Shown here: positions 18,288 to 26,259 of the stretch, piece after piece
How positions within the stretch are numbered: position 1 is the stretch's first letter
How the letters are laid out: the number at the start of each line of letters is the position of its first letter
Source: CAYFFV01 sp964342695
Lineage (GTDB): Bacteria > Acidobacteriota > Vicinamibacteria > Vicinamibacterales > UBA8438
Direction of reading: 5' to 3'
NCBI GenBank assembly: GCA_964342695.1
Contig: CAYFFV010000010.1
Coordinates: 1-64,000, forward strand
DNA length: 64,000 nt
Position numbers and translations under genes: made by a program
Notes under the pieces: generated by a model
Database searches by the model: none
What the model saw: only the letters and a program-made list of their open reading frames with translations
Told to the model about the DNA's origin: nothing

Positions 18288-19249
18288 AACTTGACGAGCG
18301 TTCTGTCAATGTCTGTTATCTTTGGGCGACCCGAGGCGGCCATACTGCGGGCGAGTTCGTTGTAGAGCAATTCGAGAACCGCCTGAACGCCGGATGCTCC
18401 ATAGGAGGCGAGGCCCCACATGATTGGCCGGCCAAGGAGGACGGCTTGGGCACCGAGTGCAAGTGCCTTCAAGACATCAGAACCACGTCGAAAATTTCCA
18501 TCAACTAGGATTGGGAGAGCCCCATTAATCGATTTCGCGATGGCAGGCAATGAATTAATGACATGGAGTTTTTGCAATGCTTTCTCACGGTTGTGAGATG
18601 ACAAAATGATCCCGGAAAACTTTCGCTCTACTGCTGTTTCCGCTTCTCGTCGGCTAAGGATACCTTTCAGTACGACTGGTCCTTCGAACTCGTTCTTAAT
18701 AGCACAGACTCGGTCCCAGTGTTGGGGACTGATTTCTGAGACTTTATCGCCCTCCCGTTCTCCAAAAGTTATACATAGCACCGCAGCTCTAATGCTTTTT
18801 GCAGCCGTGATACCGACTGATGTACTAGTTTTATCGCCTGCATAGACTTGGAACCAGGTCTCGGGGTTAATCGTGGTGGGTAGCTCGTGCACAGGGACAC
18901 TGGCATCAGAAGACAGAATAACCGTGGCTTTCGCCTGCCCTGCACCATGAAGCGTGGCGATCTCTCCGTCAGCGTGAAAGCGTTTCTGCTGCGCGATTGG
19001 TCCAACGATGATTGGGGCAAAGAGGGGCTTTCCGAATAGCTGGATGGATAAATCAAGATCCATAGCATTAACCATGAGCCTCTGTCTGAAGGTCATGTGG
19101 TCGAAATGTTTTGTTGAAGGGTCTGTGATGGTGTCGTGGGTTGTCCTGCTGAGCACCTCTCGTGCGATATCTTCAAACTCAGAAAGGTTTACCAATTCTT
19201 CTGAAGGAGGAAGATTCGCAGCTGAGTCTTGAGTGATTATCGAGGGCAT
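18275..19249 (-). CDS. FMN-dependent hydroxy-acid oxidase-like protein, diverged active site
   Basis: 324 residues, shorter than the usual 350-390. The FMN-barrel scaffold is clear: PIIVGPIAQQKRFHADGE, TWFQVYAGDK, VVLKGILSRREAE, ILVDGNFRRGSDVLKALALGAQAV. Several residues needed for flavin hydroxy-acid oxidation appear changed. The family HGGR active-site motif reads SHNREKA, the aspartate of the T-V-D strand is replaced in CITFGERE, and the N-terminal YxxGG region is replaced by a Thr/Asp-rich stretch. It may be catalytically altered or inactive. Ten bases downstream of its better-conserved paralogue, same strand. Confidence 0.85.
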   Translation of the reverse strand: MPSIITQDSAANLPPSEELVNLSEFEDIAREVLSRTTHDTITDPSTKHFDHMTFRQRLMVNAMDLDLSIQLFGKPLFAPIIVGPIAQQKRFHADGEIATLHGAGQAKATVILSSDASVPVHELPTTINPETWFQVYAGDKTSTSVGITAAKSIRAAVLCITFGEREGDKVSEISPQHWDRVCAIKNEFEGPVVLKGILSRREAETAVERKFSGIILSSHNREKALQKLHVINSLPAIAKSINGALPILVDGNFRRGSDVLKALALGAQAVLLGRPIMWGLASYGASGVQAVLELLYNELARSMAASGRPKITDIDRTLVKFHRR

Positions 19250-19259
19250 TCACTTTGTC

Positions 19260-20450
19260 CTAAATAAATTTCGTGGTGACGACCGTGTCATCGATCTCGT
19301 CTAACGTCCGGCATCCAATCGTCGACATTGTCTGTATTAGTTCCGTTTGAAGGATATCTAATACACGATGTGCTCCATCAACGCCGAACGCCCCCAAGCC
19401 CCAACGTGGAACCCGGCCCAAACAGACAGCGGTCGCACCTAAAGCGAGCGCTTTTACGACATCGGTGCCTCGTCTGAAACCACTATCGATAAGCACTGGA
19501 ACGCGCCCACCGACTCCGGCGACTACTTCCTGTAGCACCTCTAACGTGGAGGGACCATAGTCGAGAGCTCGACCTCCGTGGTTTGAAACAACTATACCGT
19601 CGAAACCGATGTCAAGGCATCGTCTTGCCCCTTCGGCTGTCAAAATACCCTTGGCAAGGACAGGAACGGAGATCATCGGACGAATGTCATCAAGATACTG
19701 CCAGTCGTACCAGAGTCGTCCAGAACGAACGCCATAGGGGTTGTCTGCTTCGTTTAGTGAGGGAGGCTGGGCACTGCGAGGAGCCCCTCCGAGATGGCGG
19801 TTATGAAGTGCGCGCTCGTAAGAAGACGCCTGTTGGTCGATGGTAACCACAACTGCCGAGGCGCCTGCTGTTTGAACATCAGCTAAGATTTGTTCACTTA
19901 GCACGCGATCCGGCCTGGGATAAAACTGAAACCAGAGTGGACCATGCGATGCTTTGGCGATTCGATCAAATGGAAAGCTGGAGGCGTGGCTGACTATCAT
20001 GGTTTGATTAGCTCGTGTGGCAGCTTCATACATGGCAAGCTCCCCATCTGAATGCAGCGGACGCTGTCGAGCAGTGGGGGCCAACATAAGCGGTGTCGAG
20101 AGAGCGTTTCCAAAAAGAGTTAAGGATGTATTTATGGAATTTTTGCTGATTGAACGCCGTTCCTTTAATTTAACCCAATCGAATGCGTCTCGATTTCGAC
20201 GCAGGGTAAACTCTGAATCAGTGCCGTGGGCGGTGTAGTCATAAACGGCTCTCGGGACATTCGCTCTGAACACAGGTTCAAAATCCCAAGGGGTGAGCAT
20301 TTCTGAAAATCCAGGCACTCGATGATGAAGTGAGAGTGGGGATGGGTCCTGTTGAGCTCGTAGCAAGGGCGAAGCTGCGAGAAAACTTGCAAGCCCGAGA
20401 AGGGCTTCGCGGCGGCTTACAGGGCTGAGAATTGAGCGATCCGTACTCAT
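19260..20450 (-). CDS. FMN-dependent alpha-hydroxy-acid oxidase/dehydrogenase, Tat-exported
   Basis: 396 residues. A twin-arginine-like signal (SRREALLGLASFLAAS, about 12-30) suggests periplasmic location, uncommon in this mostly cytoplasmic or membrane-bound family. Family residues are intact: PVRAVYDY-type start (AVYDYTAHGTDSE), WFQFYPRP, VVVTIDQQ, LAKGILTAEGA, SNHGGRALDYGP and DSGFRRGTDVVKALALGA. Probably oxidises lactate, glycolate or a related 2-hydroxy acid. First gene of a pair with 18275-19249. A lactate permease gene lies 12 kb away but is not linked. Confidence 0.9.
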   Translation of the reverse strand: MSTDRSILSPVSRREALLGLASFLAASPLLRAQQDPSPLSLHHRVPGFSEMLTPWDFEPVFRANVPRAVYDYTAHGTDSEFTLRRNRDAFDWVKLKERRSISKNSINTSLTLFGNALSTPLMLAPTARQRPLHSDGELAMYEAATRANQTMIVSHASSFPFDRIAKASHGPLWFQFYPRPDRVLSEQILADVQTAGASAVVVTIDQQASSYERALHNRHLGGAPRSAQPPSLNEADNPYGVRSGRLWYDWQYLDDIRPMISVPVLAKGILTAEGARRCLDIGFDGIVVSNHGGRALDYGPSTLEVLQEVVAGVGGRVPVLIDSGFRRGTDVVKALALGATAVCLGRVPRWGLGAFGVDGAHRVLDILQTELIQTMSTIGCRTLDEIDDTVVTTKFI

Positions 20451-20509
20451 CGCATAGCTTCCTTACTTTTATCGGTTGTTAAAATTGTACAGCTAAACTA
20501 CCGCACAGC

Positions 20510-21802
20510 TTAATCGATAATGGCTTGATGAATTAATGCTCTCACTTTCCCATGGTCGTCAATATTTCTGGCTGGGATGAGTTGAGTGAGATAGACGACT
20601 ACCATTTCTTCCACGGGATCAACCCAGTATACGGAATGATAGGCTCCGGCCCACGCGAATTCCCCAACGGATGCTGGCAGGCCTAAGGCGGACGGATTCT
20701 CAACTATTGAGAAACCAAGGCCAAAGCCATGCCCCTCGGAAAAGAGTGAGCCCATCGGGCTTCGCTCCACATTGCCTACGTGGTCAACAATCATGAGATC
20801 AACAGATTTCCGACTTAAAATTCTGGCACCATTAAACTCGCCTTTGTTTAGTAACATCTGAAGGAAGGTCGCGTAATCACCAGCTGTAGACAAAAGACCA
20901 GCTCCACCAGAAAAACTTTTTTGCGGGCCATCAATATATCTCCCTTGGCCAACCATGTGTCCGGGGGAGGGCGACCGGTCGATTCCGCCCTCATCCTTTG
21001 ATGAGTAGACCGTTGCAAGTCGATTTATTTTGTCTTTTGGTAAAAAGAAATGAGTGTTGTCCATTCCAAGTGGCCCAAAAATTCGATCTTCAAGAAAATC
21101 AGCAAGAGTCTGATTTGCAATTTTCTCAATCATGGCGCCCAGGATGTCTGTATTGAAACCGTAAATCCATTTTTCACCAGGATGTGCGTCAAGAGGAAGG
21201 GCGGCAAGGCGTGACATTACATCGCCGACGGTTTCATCTCGGTTAGCGAAATACCAGCCGGTTATGCCCGCTTCATCCCATGCCTCACCCGCTGGTCCAC
21301 TTCCATAGCTGATGCCTGCAGTGTGCGTTAGGAGTTGCTGGATTGTAATAGGTCGACGCGCTGAAACGACATCATAGCCTCCATTATCATTTGGCTGAGC
21401 GACAGTAGTCTCCAAGAATTCTGGAAGATATTTGCCGATTGGGTCAGTGATTAAGAGTTTTCCCTCTTCCTGGAGGATCATTACACCTACACTTACGAGA
21501 GCTTTGGTTTGTGAGGCGATTCTGAAAATAGAATCGGTCTTCATCGGATCGTTTGCCTCTATGTCTCGTTTTCCAACTGCCTCGAGGTAGGCAATTTTTC
21601 CGCGTCTTGCAACAATAGTGACTGCACCTGCCAGGCGTTCTTCGTCAACATATGCCTGTAATGTCTCGGTGAGGCGATTTAAACGGTCTGAAGACATGCC
21701 TACTGACTCAGGTTCCGCGATCGATAGGCTTTGGGCTTGGAGAGGAGATCCGACTAACAAAAATGTTAAAACTAGACTTAGTGCAAAAATACGTTTCATC
21801 AT
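20510..21802 (-). CDS. exported serine hydrolase, beta-lactamase/CubicO family
   Basis: About 430 residues with a Sec signal peptide (KRIFALSLVLTFLLVGSPLQAQS). The penicillin-binding-fold serine motif SxxK appears as ASQTKALV near residue 94 and the second motif as YGFNTD. The C-terminal part has GGAGLLSTAGDYATFLQML and GHGFGLGFSIVEN, common in class C-like esterases. It may be a peptidase or esterase; beta-lactam hydrolysis is not implied. I chose the ATG at 21800-21802, which has GAGGA 6 bases upstream; a TTG two codons earlier also opens the frame. Confidence 0.9.
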   Translation of the reverse strand: MMKRIFALSLVLTFLLVGSPLQAQSLSIAEPESVGMSSDRLNRLTETLQAYVDEERLAGAVTIVARRGKIAYLEAVGKRDIEANDPMKTDSIFRIASQTKALVSVGVMILQEEGKLLITDPIGKYLPEFLETTVAQPNDNGGYDVVSARRPITIQQLLTHTAGISYGSGPAGEAWDEAGITGWYFANRDETVGDVMSRLAALPLDAHPGEKWIYGFNTDILGAMIEKIANQTLADFLEDRIFGPLGMDNTHFFLPKDKINRLATVYSSKDEGGIDRSPSPGHMVGQGRYIDGPQKSFSGGAGLLSTAGDYATFLQMLLNKGEFNGARILSRKSVDLMIVDHVGNVERSPMGSLFSEGHGFGLGFSIVENPSALGLPASVGEFAWAGAYHSVYWVDPVEEMVVVYLTQLIPARNIDDHGKVRALIHQAIID

Positions 21803-22124
21803 GAGCAATCCTCAATAATCGTAGGCGCCTGTTGCAGGCGCTCAGGAGACAATATTTCTGGGTGAATCCTATGCCTTCTAGGAAGAGTACGCAATAGTGC
21901 ATGTGCAGCAGCGTTCTCTTTTGATTGGGTTTTCTGGGCTGTTAGATATTTGTTGAGAGCCTGTGACTGTGATGCATCTCGAACCGTTGCGAGGATTGGA
22001 AGCGATTGGTCGTCAGACTAAAAGATGGTCCATGAAAATCGTTAGCTCCACGTTAGGCTGCGTAAGAAACGTTTGCAGGGTAATAACTTATATTGGTGCA
22101 GAGATTAATTCCAGGAATGATGAG
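21803..22124. other. 322-base divergent intergenic region
   Basis: Control region between the serine hydrolase (minus) and the DUF898-like gene (plus). It holds a perfect inverted repeat at 21825-21841. The reading frame of the plus-strand gene stays open back to 21963, but the extra 54 codons read as unconserved, Arg/Cys-containing sequence and I see no ribosome site for them. Otherwise nothing recognisable. Confidence 0.5.
21825..21841. repeat. perfect GC-rich inverted repeat upstream of serine hydrolase gene
   Basis: GCGCCTG, TTG, CAGGCGC. It ends 23 bases before the serine hydrolase ATG, so in that transcript it would form a stable 7-bp hairpin near the ribosome site. In DNA it is a plausible operator. 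Without a T-run it is not a terminator. Confidence 0.5.
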
Positions 22125-22796
22125 ATGAGCGTGACGTCAGGTATTACCTTTCGGGGCAGTGTTTGGGATGTGTGGAGTGCGGGTTTTATGAAAGGAATCC
22201 TGTGGTCTCTGACAGGAATTGGAATTCCAGTGGCAGTATCCGTCCTCTTTAGATGGATCGCGAGAAATCTTGATTTTCCCGATGGGACTCGTTTAACGCT
22301 TCGACTCTCTGCCCTCCATCTTTATCCGGCAATTGGGGTAGCCTTTGTTCTTGATGTGGCTCCGAGGTTGTTTCCAGAGGCTTCAGACGGATCGACGTTT
22401 TGGTTTCCTGCCGTTTATCTTCTCGTGGCGCCCTTTATTTATGGAGCCTGTGGGTGGTTTGTTGGTAGAAAGATTTTTGAGGGCCTAAAGGGAAGTGATG
22501 GCACAGGATTCGCTTTTACGGCCTCTCCAGTCGCGTGCGGGTTATGGACCGTTGGCTTGGCATTATCGTTTTTGTCGCTTGTGTGGTGGCCATGGGTGTT
22601 AGCGAGGTACTTTAGATGGTTCGCTACGAAAATCAGAAACGACAAAAAAGCATTTGCTTTTAACGGTAAAGGATTTGATCTTTTGTGGCGAGGCCTCTTG
22701 GTGGCAATTGGTTTCGGTTTAGTCGTTCCGGCAATTTGGGTAAATATATGGATTCAGCGGTGGTTTTTTAGCCAAATAACCGTTTCTGAGAAATAA
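22125..22796 (+). CDS. DUF898/YjgN-like multi-pass membrane protein
   Basis: About 223 residues with roughly five or six membrane spans. The pattern FRGSVWDVWSAGFMKG followed by a span, then WWPWVLARYFRWFATKIR and FAFNGKGFDLLWRGLL, resembles the DUF898 (YjgN) family, whose members have W-A-R-x-R-Y and F-x-F-x-G repeats after membrane spans. The match is by eye and moderate. ATG at 22125 chosen because AGGAATGATGAG precedes it and the family-like part begins just after. Function unknown. Confidence 0.55.
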   Translation: MSVTSGITFRGSVWDVWSAGFMKGILWSLTGIGIPVAVSVLFRWIARNLDFPDGTRLTLRLSALHLYPAIGVAFVLDVAPRLFPEASDGSTFWFPAVYLLVAPFIYGACGWFVGRKIFEGLKGSDGTGFAFTASPVACGLWTVGLALSFLSLVWWPWVLARYFRWFATKIRNDKKAFAFNGKGFDLLWRGLLVAIGFGLVVPAIWVNIWIQRWFFSQITVSEK

Positions 22797-22813
22797 AGAT
22801 TCTTGTGTCCAAA

Positions 22814-22850
22814 AAAAGAGAGGGGCACATGTTTTGTGCCTCCTCTTTTA
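22814..22850. terminator. intrinsic terminator, probably bidirectional
   Basis: Hairpin with arms GAGAGGGGCAC and GTGCCTCCTCTT (one bulged T) flanked by A-run on the left and T-run on the right, so it can work on both strands. It sits between the convergent DUF898-like gene and amt, 17 bases after the stop of the former. Confidence 0.85.
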
Positions 22851-22898
22851 ATGCCGTTGGTTGCTCGCTATTCGTGTGGTGAGTATCGAAAGTGAATG

Positions 22899-24197
22899 CT
22901 AGAAATTTCGTCCAGCCTCGCCATGAAGCGCTTCGTCTAATCCTTGTTCCTCTTCGTCATCTGAAACACGGAGGCCGAGAGTGCCATCCACAAGTTTTGC
23001 GATTACGAAAGTGAGTGCACCGCAGTAGACGATGGTTGCGGCAGCGCCAAGAAACTGCAAGTAGAGCTGGTTCCCGATGCCACCACCGAGGCCAGTGCCA
23101 CCGAAGGCTTCAGCAGTGAAGACCCCTGTAAGAATAGCTCCGACGAAGCCACCAACTCCGTGGACGCCGAACACGTCAAGCGAGTCATCGTAGCCCATAG
23201 CTTTTTTAAGGGAGGTGGAGGCCCAAAAACAAAGTAATCCAGATGCGAGACCTATTCCAATAGCGCCAAGAGGGCCCACTGATCCGGAAGCCGGTGTGAT
23301 GGCCACGAGACCAGCGACGGCTCCGGTTGCGATGCCAACGATTGAGGGTTTTCCGTTTTTCATCCAGTCGAGGGCCATCCATGTCATTGCGGCCATTGCG
23401 GTCGCAATGTGGGTCACAGCCATCGCCATGCCGGCTACGCCATCTGCGGCAAGCTCGCTACCTGCATTAAATCCAAACCAGCCGACCCATAGCATTGAGG
23501 TCCCAACGACCGTGAGTACAAGGCTGTTTGGTGGCATCTCGATCTGTCCGTATCCCTTGCGGGGTCCTAGCATGATACAGAGGACAAGGGCAGCGATACC
23601 GGCATTGATGTGGACAACAGTACCGCCCGCAAAGTCAAGAACTCCCATGTCGCCAAGCCATCCGCCACCCCAGACCCAGTGTGCGACAGGTGCGTACACG
23701 ATTGTGAGCCAGAGAGCGGTGAAGAGCAGCATTGATGAAAATTTCATTCTTCCGGCGAAGGCTCCCACGATGAGGGCTGGCGTAATGATAGCGAAGGTGC
23801 CCTGGAACATTTGAAAGACGGATTCAGGGATGGTTCCACTGACGGAGTCTACGGAAATGTTTGAAAGAAGGATGTTTCCTGATCCAATAAATGAATTCAG
23901 ACTTCCTCCGTCGCCGAAAGCCAGTCCGTACAGGTAAAGGGTCCAAAGTAGGGTTGCCATGCAAGTAATGGCAAAACACTGCATCATGACCGATAAGACA
24001 TTCTTTGCTCTCACAAGACCAGCGTAGAAAAGCGAGAGACCTGGGATGGTCATGAATAGAACAAGAAGGCTAGAGGTGAGCATCCATGCTGTGTCACCTG
24101 TGTCTAAACCCTCTTGAGCCTTTACAGTTGATGGAAGCAGTGCCATTCCCCCAAAGATCCAGGCAATGAGAAAACTCTTACTCCTGAGCAGTGTCAT
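22899..24197 (-). CDS. amt: ammonium transporter
   Basis: Amt/Rh-family ammonium channel of the inner membrane. 432 residues: a cleavable signal-like N terminus ending VKAQEG, then about eleven spans. Family marks: DTAWMLTSSLLVLFMTIPGLSLFYAGLVR, FQGTFAIITPALIVGA, GGTVVHINAG and VFGVHGVGGFVGAILTGVF with the pore histidine. No PII (glnK) gene is adjacent, although amt and glnK are often paired. A strong sigma-54 promoter match lies upstream at 24270-24285, pointing to nitrogen control. AAAGGA precedes the ATG. Confidence 0.97.
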   Translation of the reverse strand: MTLLRSKSFLIAWIFGGMALLPSTVKAQEGLDTGDTAWMLTSSLLVLFMTIPGLSLFYAGLVRAKNVLSVMMQCFAITCMATLLWTLYLYGLAFGDGGSLNSFIGSGNILLSNISVDSVSGTIPESVFQMFQGTFAIITPALIVGAFAGRMKFSSMLLFTALWLTIVYAPVAHWVWGGGWLGDMGVLDFAGGTVVHINAGIAALVLCIMLGPRKGYGQIEMPPNSLVLTVVGTSMLWVGWFGFNAGSELAADGVAGMAMAVTHIATAMAAMTWMALDWMKNGKPSIVGIATGAVAGLVAITPASGSVGPLGAIGIGLASGLLCFWASTSLKKAMGYDDSLDVFGVHGVGGFVGAILTGVFTAEAFGGTGLGGGIGNQLYLQFLGAAATIVYCGALTFVIAKLVDGTLGLRVSDDEEEQGLDEALHGEAGRNF

Positions 24198-24556
24198 GAA
24201 AGTGGTCCTTTCTTGTTGCTATGGTTTAAATCTAAAGAGTCATCTTTTCAAGTTAGCCTTATTTAAGAATGCAAAATACATGCCAATCTAGAGCCTCAAT
24301 AAAATTACGGAAATGGCTGAAGAATATGAAATATTTTCAGAATGGCAAAATAATAAATGGAATTAAAAGACGAAATTGTAATATTTCAAAGTCTTGCCTA
24401 CATTATTGTATTTTAGAACTTTATTTCATCACAGGTCTGGATTCATCGTCATGAAGAATGTTTACTGGGCTTGCAACGAGGGATTCAATTGATTAAAGCC
24501 CTTACGAGACAACTAATGTAAAGGTATTATTTTTTGGAGTGTTTTCAGTAATAGGA
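24198..24556. other. 359-base intergenic region between amt and tRNA-fMet
   Basis: AT-rich. It holds the sigma-54 promoter of amt at 24270-24285. I looked for palindromic NtrC-type enhancer sites (GCACC...GGTGC) upstream of it and saw no good one. A 61-codon open frame at 24269-24454 overlaps the promoter and is not gene-like. Confidence 0.5.
24270..24285 (-). promoter_or_regulatory. sigma-54 (RpoN) promoter of amt
   Basis: Read on the minus strand the site is TGGCATGTATTTTGCA, which fits the consensus TGGCAY-R-N4-TTGCW at every defined position with correct spacing. Transcription would begin about 12 bases after the TTGC element, near 24258, giving a leader of about 60 bases before the amt ATG. 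Ammonium transporters are classical RpoN/NtrC targets, so position and gene agree. Confidence 0.8.
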
Positions 24557-24633
24557 TGGTGGCGGGGGCAGGATTTGAACCTGCGACCTGCGGGTTATGA
24601 GCCCGCCGAGCTACCAGACTGCTCCACCCCGCA
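24557..24633 (-). tRNA. initiator tRNA-fMet (CAT)
   Basis: 77-base cloverleaf on the minus strand with CCA encoded. The anticodon loop reads CTCATAA. Two initiator features are visible: three G-C pairs (GGG/CCC) in the anticodon stem, and no pair at 1:72 (T opposite C), while the acceptor stem is paired from 2:71 onward (GCGGGG with CCCCGC). The T arm holds GGTTCAAATCC. Confidence 0.95.
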
Positions 24634-24712
24634 TCGATAAATTCAGTTGTTCAAGAGATGAATTATAGCATGAACCGCAATAGCTTATGATGTGACCACG
24701 AGTTAGGCATGG

Positions 24713-25096
24713 TTACTCGGCAGTGTAATGTGCGCGATGAGTCCTTGGTGTGTCGGTGACGACAAAAACAAGTTCTCCGGGTTTGAGGAGGCCGAGTTCT
24801 CGACGAGCGACCTCTTCGATTGCAGAAACATCTGTTCGAAGACGAACCGATAATGCGCGAAGTCGATCATTTTCGGCCCGCAGGCGACTTACCTCGTAGT
24901 CGAGCCACTCGCTCTGGTGTTTTGCCTCGAAAGCATCAATGAATCCACGGTTCCCCGCAAAGGCGTTAACAATTAGAGCGCTACTGACAAGAACAAGTAG
25001 GATCTTCATCGTATGTCGACGAGGAGAGTGAACCGGAGCGCGTCGTTTTCTCGCATTCCGGTACATATTCGGTGGAATAACAGTGGTTATACTCAC
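24713..25096 (-). CDS. FtsB/DivIC-like septum formation initiator
   Basis: Up to 127 residues. One membrane span (KILLVLVSSALIVNAFA) followed by a coiled coil (SRLRAENDRLRALSVRLRTD) and the conserved EVARRELGLLKPGELVFVV, the layout of FtsB/DivIC cell-division proteins that bridge FtsL and FtsQ in the periplasm. The start is uncertain: GTG at 25096, ATG at 25066 or ATG at 25009 are in frame, none with a strong ribosome site. The basic stretch before the span would suit a cytoplasmic tail. No cell-division genes are adjacent. Confidence 0.8.
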   Translation of the reverse strand: MSITTVIPPNMYRNARKRRAPVHSPRRHTMKILLVLVSSALIVNAFAGNRGFIDAFEAKHQSEWLDYEVSRLRAENDRLRALSVRLRTDVSAIEEVARRELGLLKPGELVFVVTDTPRTHRAHYTAE

Positions 25097-25165
25097 GAAT
25101 ATATATTCGGTAGAACTCTCGGTGGAGTTTAGACTTGTTTTAAGAAAAGTTTTTTGGAGGACTAC

Positions 25166-25555
25166 GTGAAAGAGACATCCTGCGTAATGGTGTGCACGAC
25201 ACTGCCAACAACAGTTGACGCTACAGAGTTTGCTCGAGTGTTAGTTGAGCGACGACTAGCAGCGTGTGTCCAAATTCTAAAGCCCGTTAGGTCGGTCTAT
25301 CGTTGGAAAGAAGACATTGAGTGCGAGATGGAACAACCGCTTCAGATGAAGACTACTACGAATAGGATTGATGAATTAGTCGATCAAATTCGTGGATTGC
25401 ATCCGTATGAGGTTCCTGAGGTCTTAATCTTTGAAGCTGATGGAGGTAGTCGGGATTATCAGGAGTGGGTACAGAAAGAAACTGCCGCCGTAAAGAATCC
25501 GGTTTCAGATAAAGCGGAGGACAAAAAAACCTCCGATGAAGAGAAGAAAAAATAG
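25166..25555 (+). CDS. cutA: CutA-like divalent cation tolerance protein
   Basis: Small trimeric CutA1 protein, linked historically to copper tolerance, with unclear molecular function. About 129 residues: CTTLPTTVDATEFARVLV, RRLAACVQILKPVRSVYRWK, and HPYEVPEVLIFEADGGSRDY are family hallmarks. A charged tail (Lys/Glu/Asp-rich, about 20 residues) extends beyond the usual end. The GTG at 25166 has GGAGG five bases upstream and is preferred over a TTG at 25154. Its last 51 bases overlap the 3' end of the opposite-strand membrane gene. Confidence 0.93.
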   Translation: MKETSCVMVCTTLPTTVDATEFARVLVERRLAACVQILKPVRSVYRWKEDIECEMEQPLQMKTTTNRIDELVDQIRGLHPYEVPEVLIFEADGGSRDYQEWVQKETAAVKNPVSDKAEDKKTSDEEKKK

Positions 25556-26104
25556 AATAGCGGCTAGATCAAAATGGCTCTCAATTAAATCCCTGACACG
25601 GGCCCCAAAAAGTCTAAGGATTCCACCTACAAGAAAGAATCTGGCCGACCGGCCAATGAAACTGATCGCAAGAAATTGGAACAATGGCATACCGATTGCT
25701 CCCGATGCAATGGTGGCTACTTTAAAAGGAATCGGGGTAAAGGCTGCTCCTGCGAGAAACCACGGCCCCCATTGGTTGGCTAGCACTACGAAATGATCCC
25801 AGTGAGCTTGTGCTCCGTATAGGGTGATGATTGGGTCACCTAGAACGGGCATTAATAGAGCCCCGATGGCATAGCCGATGGCCGCTCCCACGAGAGAGCC
25901 AACGGCGGTGACGGTGCTCGCACGAAGCCATTGCGAAGGCTGGAGCCCGACGATTGCGATTAATAGAACATCAGGAGGGATTGGAAAAAATGATGATTCA
26001 GCAATTGAAATTGCAAAAAGTGCGACCAAGGCCTTCGGGGTGTCAGCCCAATGGAGAGTCCAATCGTACAACTGCCGCAAAGATTGTCGGAATAATTTCA
26101 GCAC
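25505..26104 (-). CDS. YqaA/DedA (VTT)-family membrane protein
   Basis: 199 residues. The start is an ATG at 26104. It has several spans and the DedA-superfamily marks SIAESSFFPIPPDVLLIAIV, GSLVGAAIGYAIG, FLAGAAFTPIPFKVATIASGAIGM and GRSARFFLVGGILRLFG. Members of this superfamily move lipids or act in envelope homeostasis; the YqaA branch is uncharacterised. Convergent overlap of 51 bases with cutA at the 3' end. Confidence 0.88.
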   Translation of the reverse strand: MLKLFRQSLRQLYDWTLHWADTPKALVALFAISIAESSFFPIPPDVLLIAIVGLQPSQWLRASTVTAVGSLVGAAIGYAIGALLMPVLGDPIITLYGAQAHWDHFVVLANQWGPWFLAGAAFTPIPFKVATIASGAIGMPLFQFLAISFIGRSARFFLVGGILRLFGARVRDLIESHFDLAAILFFLLFIGGFFVLRFI

Positions 26105-26259
26105 AATAATTTCTTTGAAGACAATTATACGATTATGGCATTCTGCTTGTGTGTCGATTCCTTGAAGAAGATATTATTGCTGAGGGCGAAGAAACGAGAC
26201 GCTCTCGCAGGTTGAAGGTTTTTGCTGGCTTAAAGCGAAGAAAAATTTTTGTTCAAGTT

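Noticed and set aside
23215..23814. 199-codon plus-strand frame opposite amt
   Set aside because: Ala/Pro/Thr-rich, without family features; it mirrors the codon pattern of the clear amt gene.
24269..24454. 61-codon frame in the amt upstream region
   Set aside because: Overlaps the sigma-54 site, has no ribosome site, and reads as Lys/Asn-rich AT-biased sequence.
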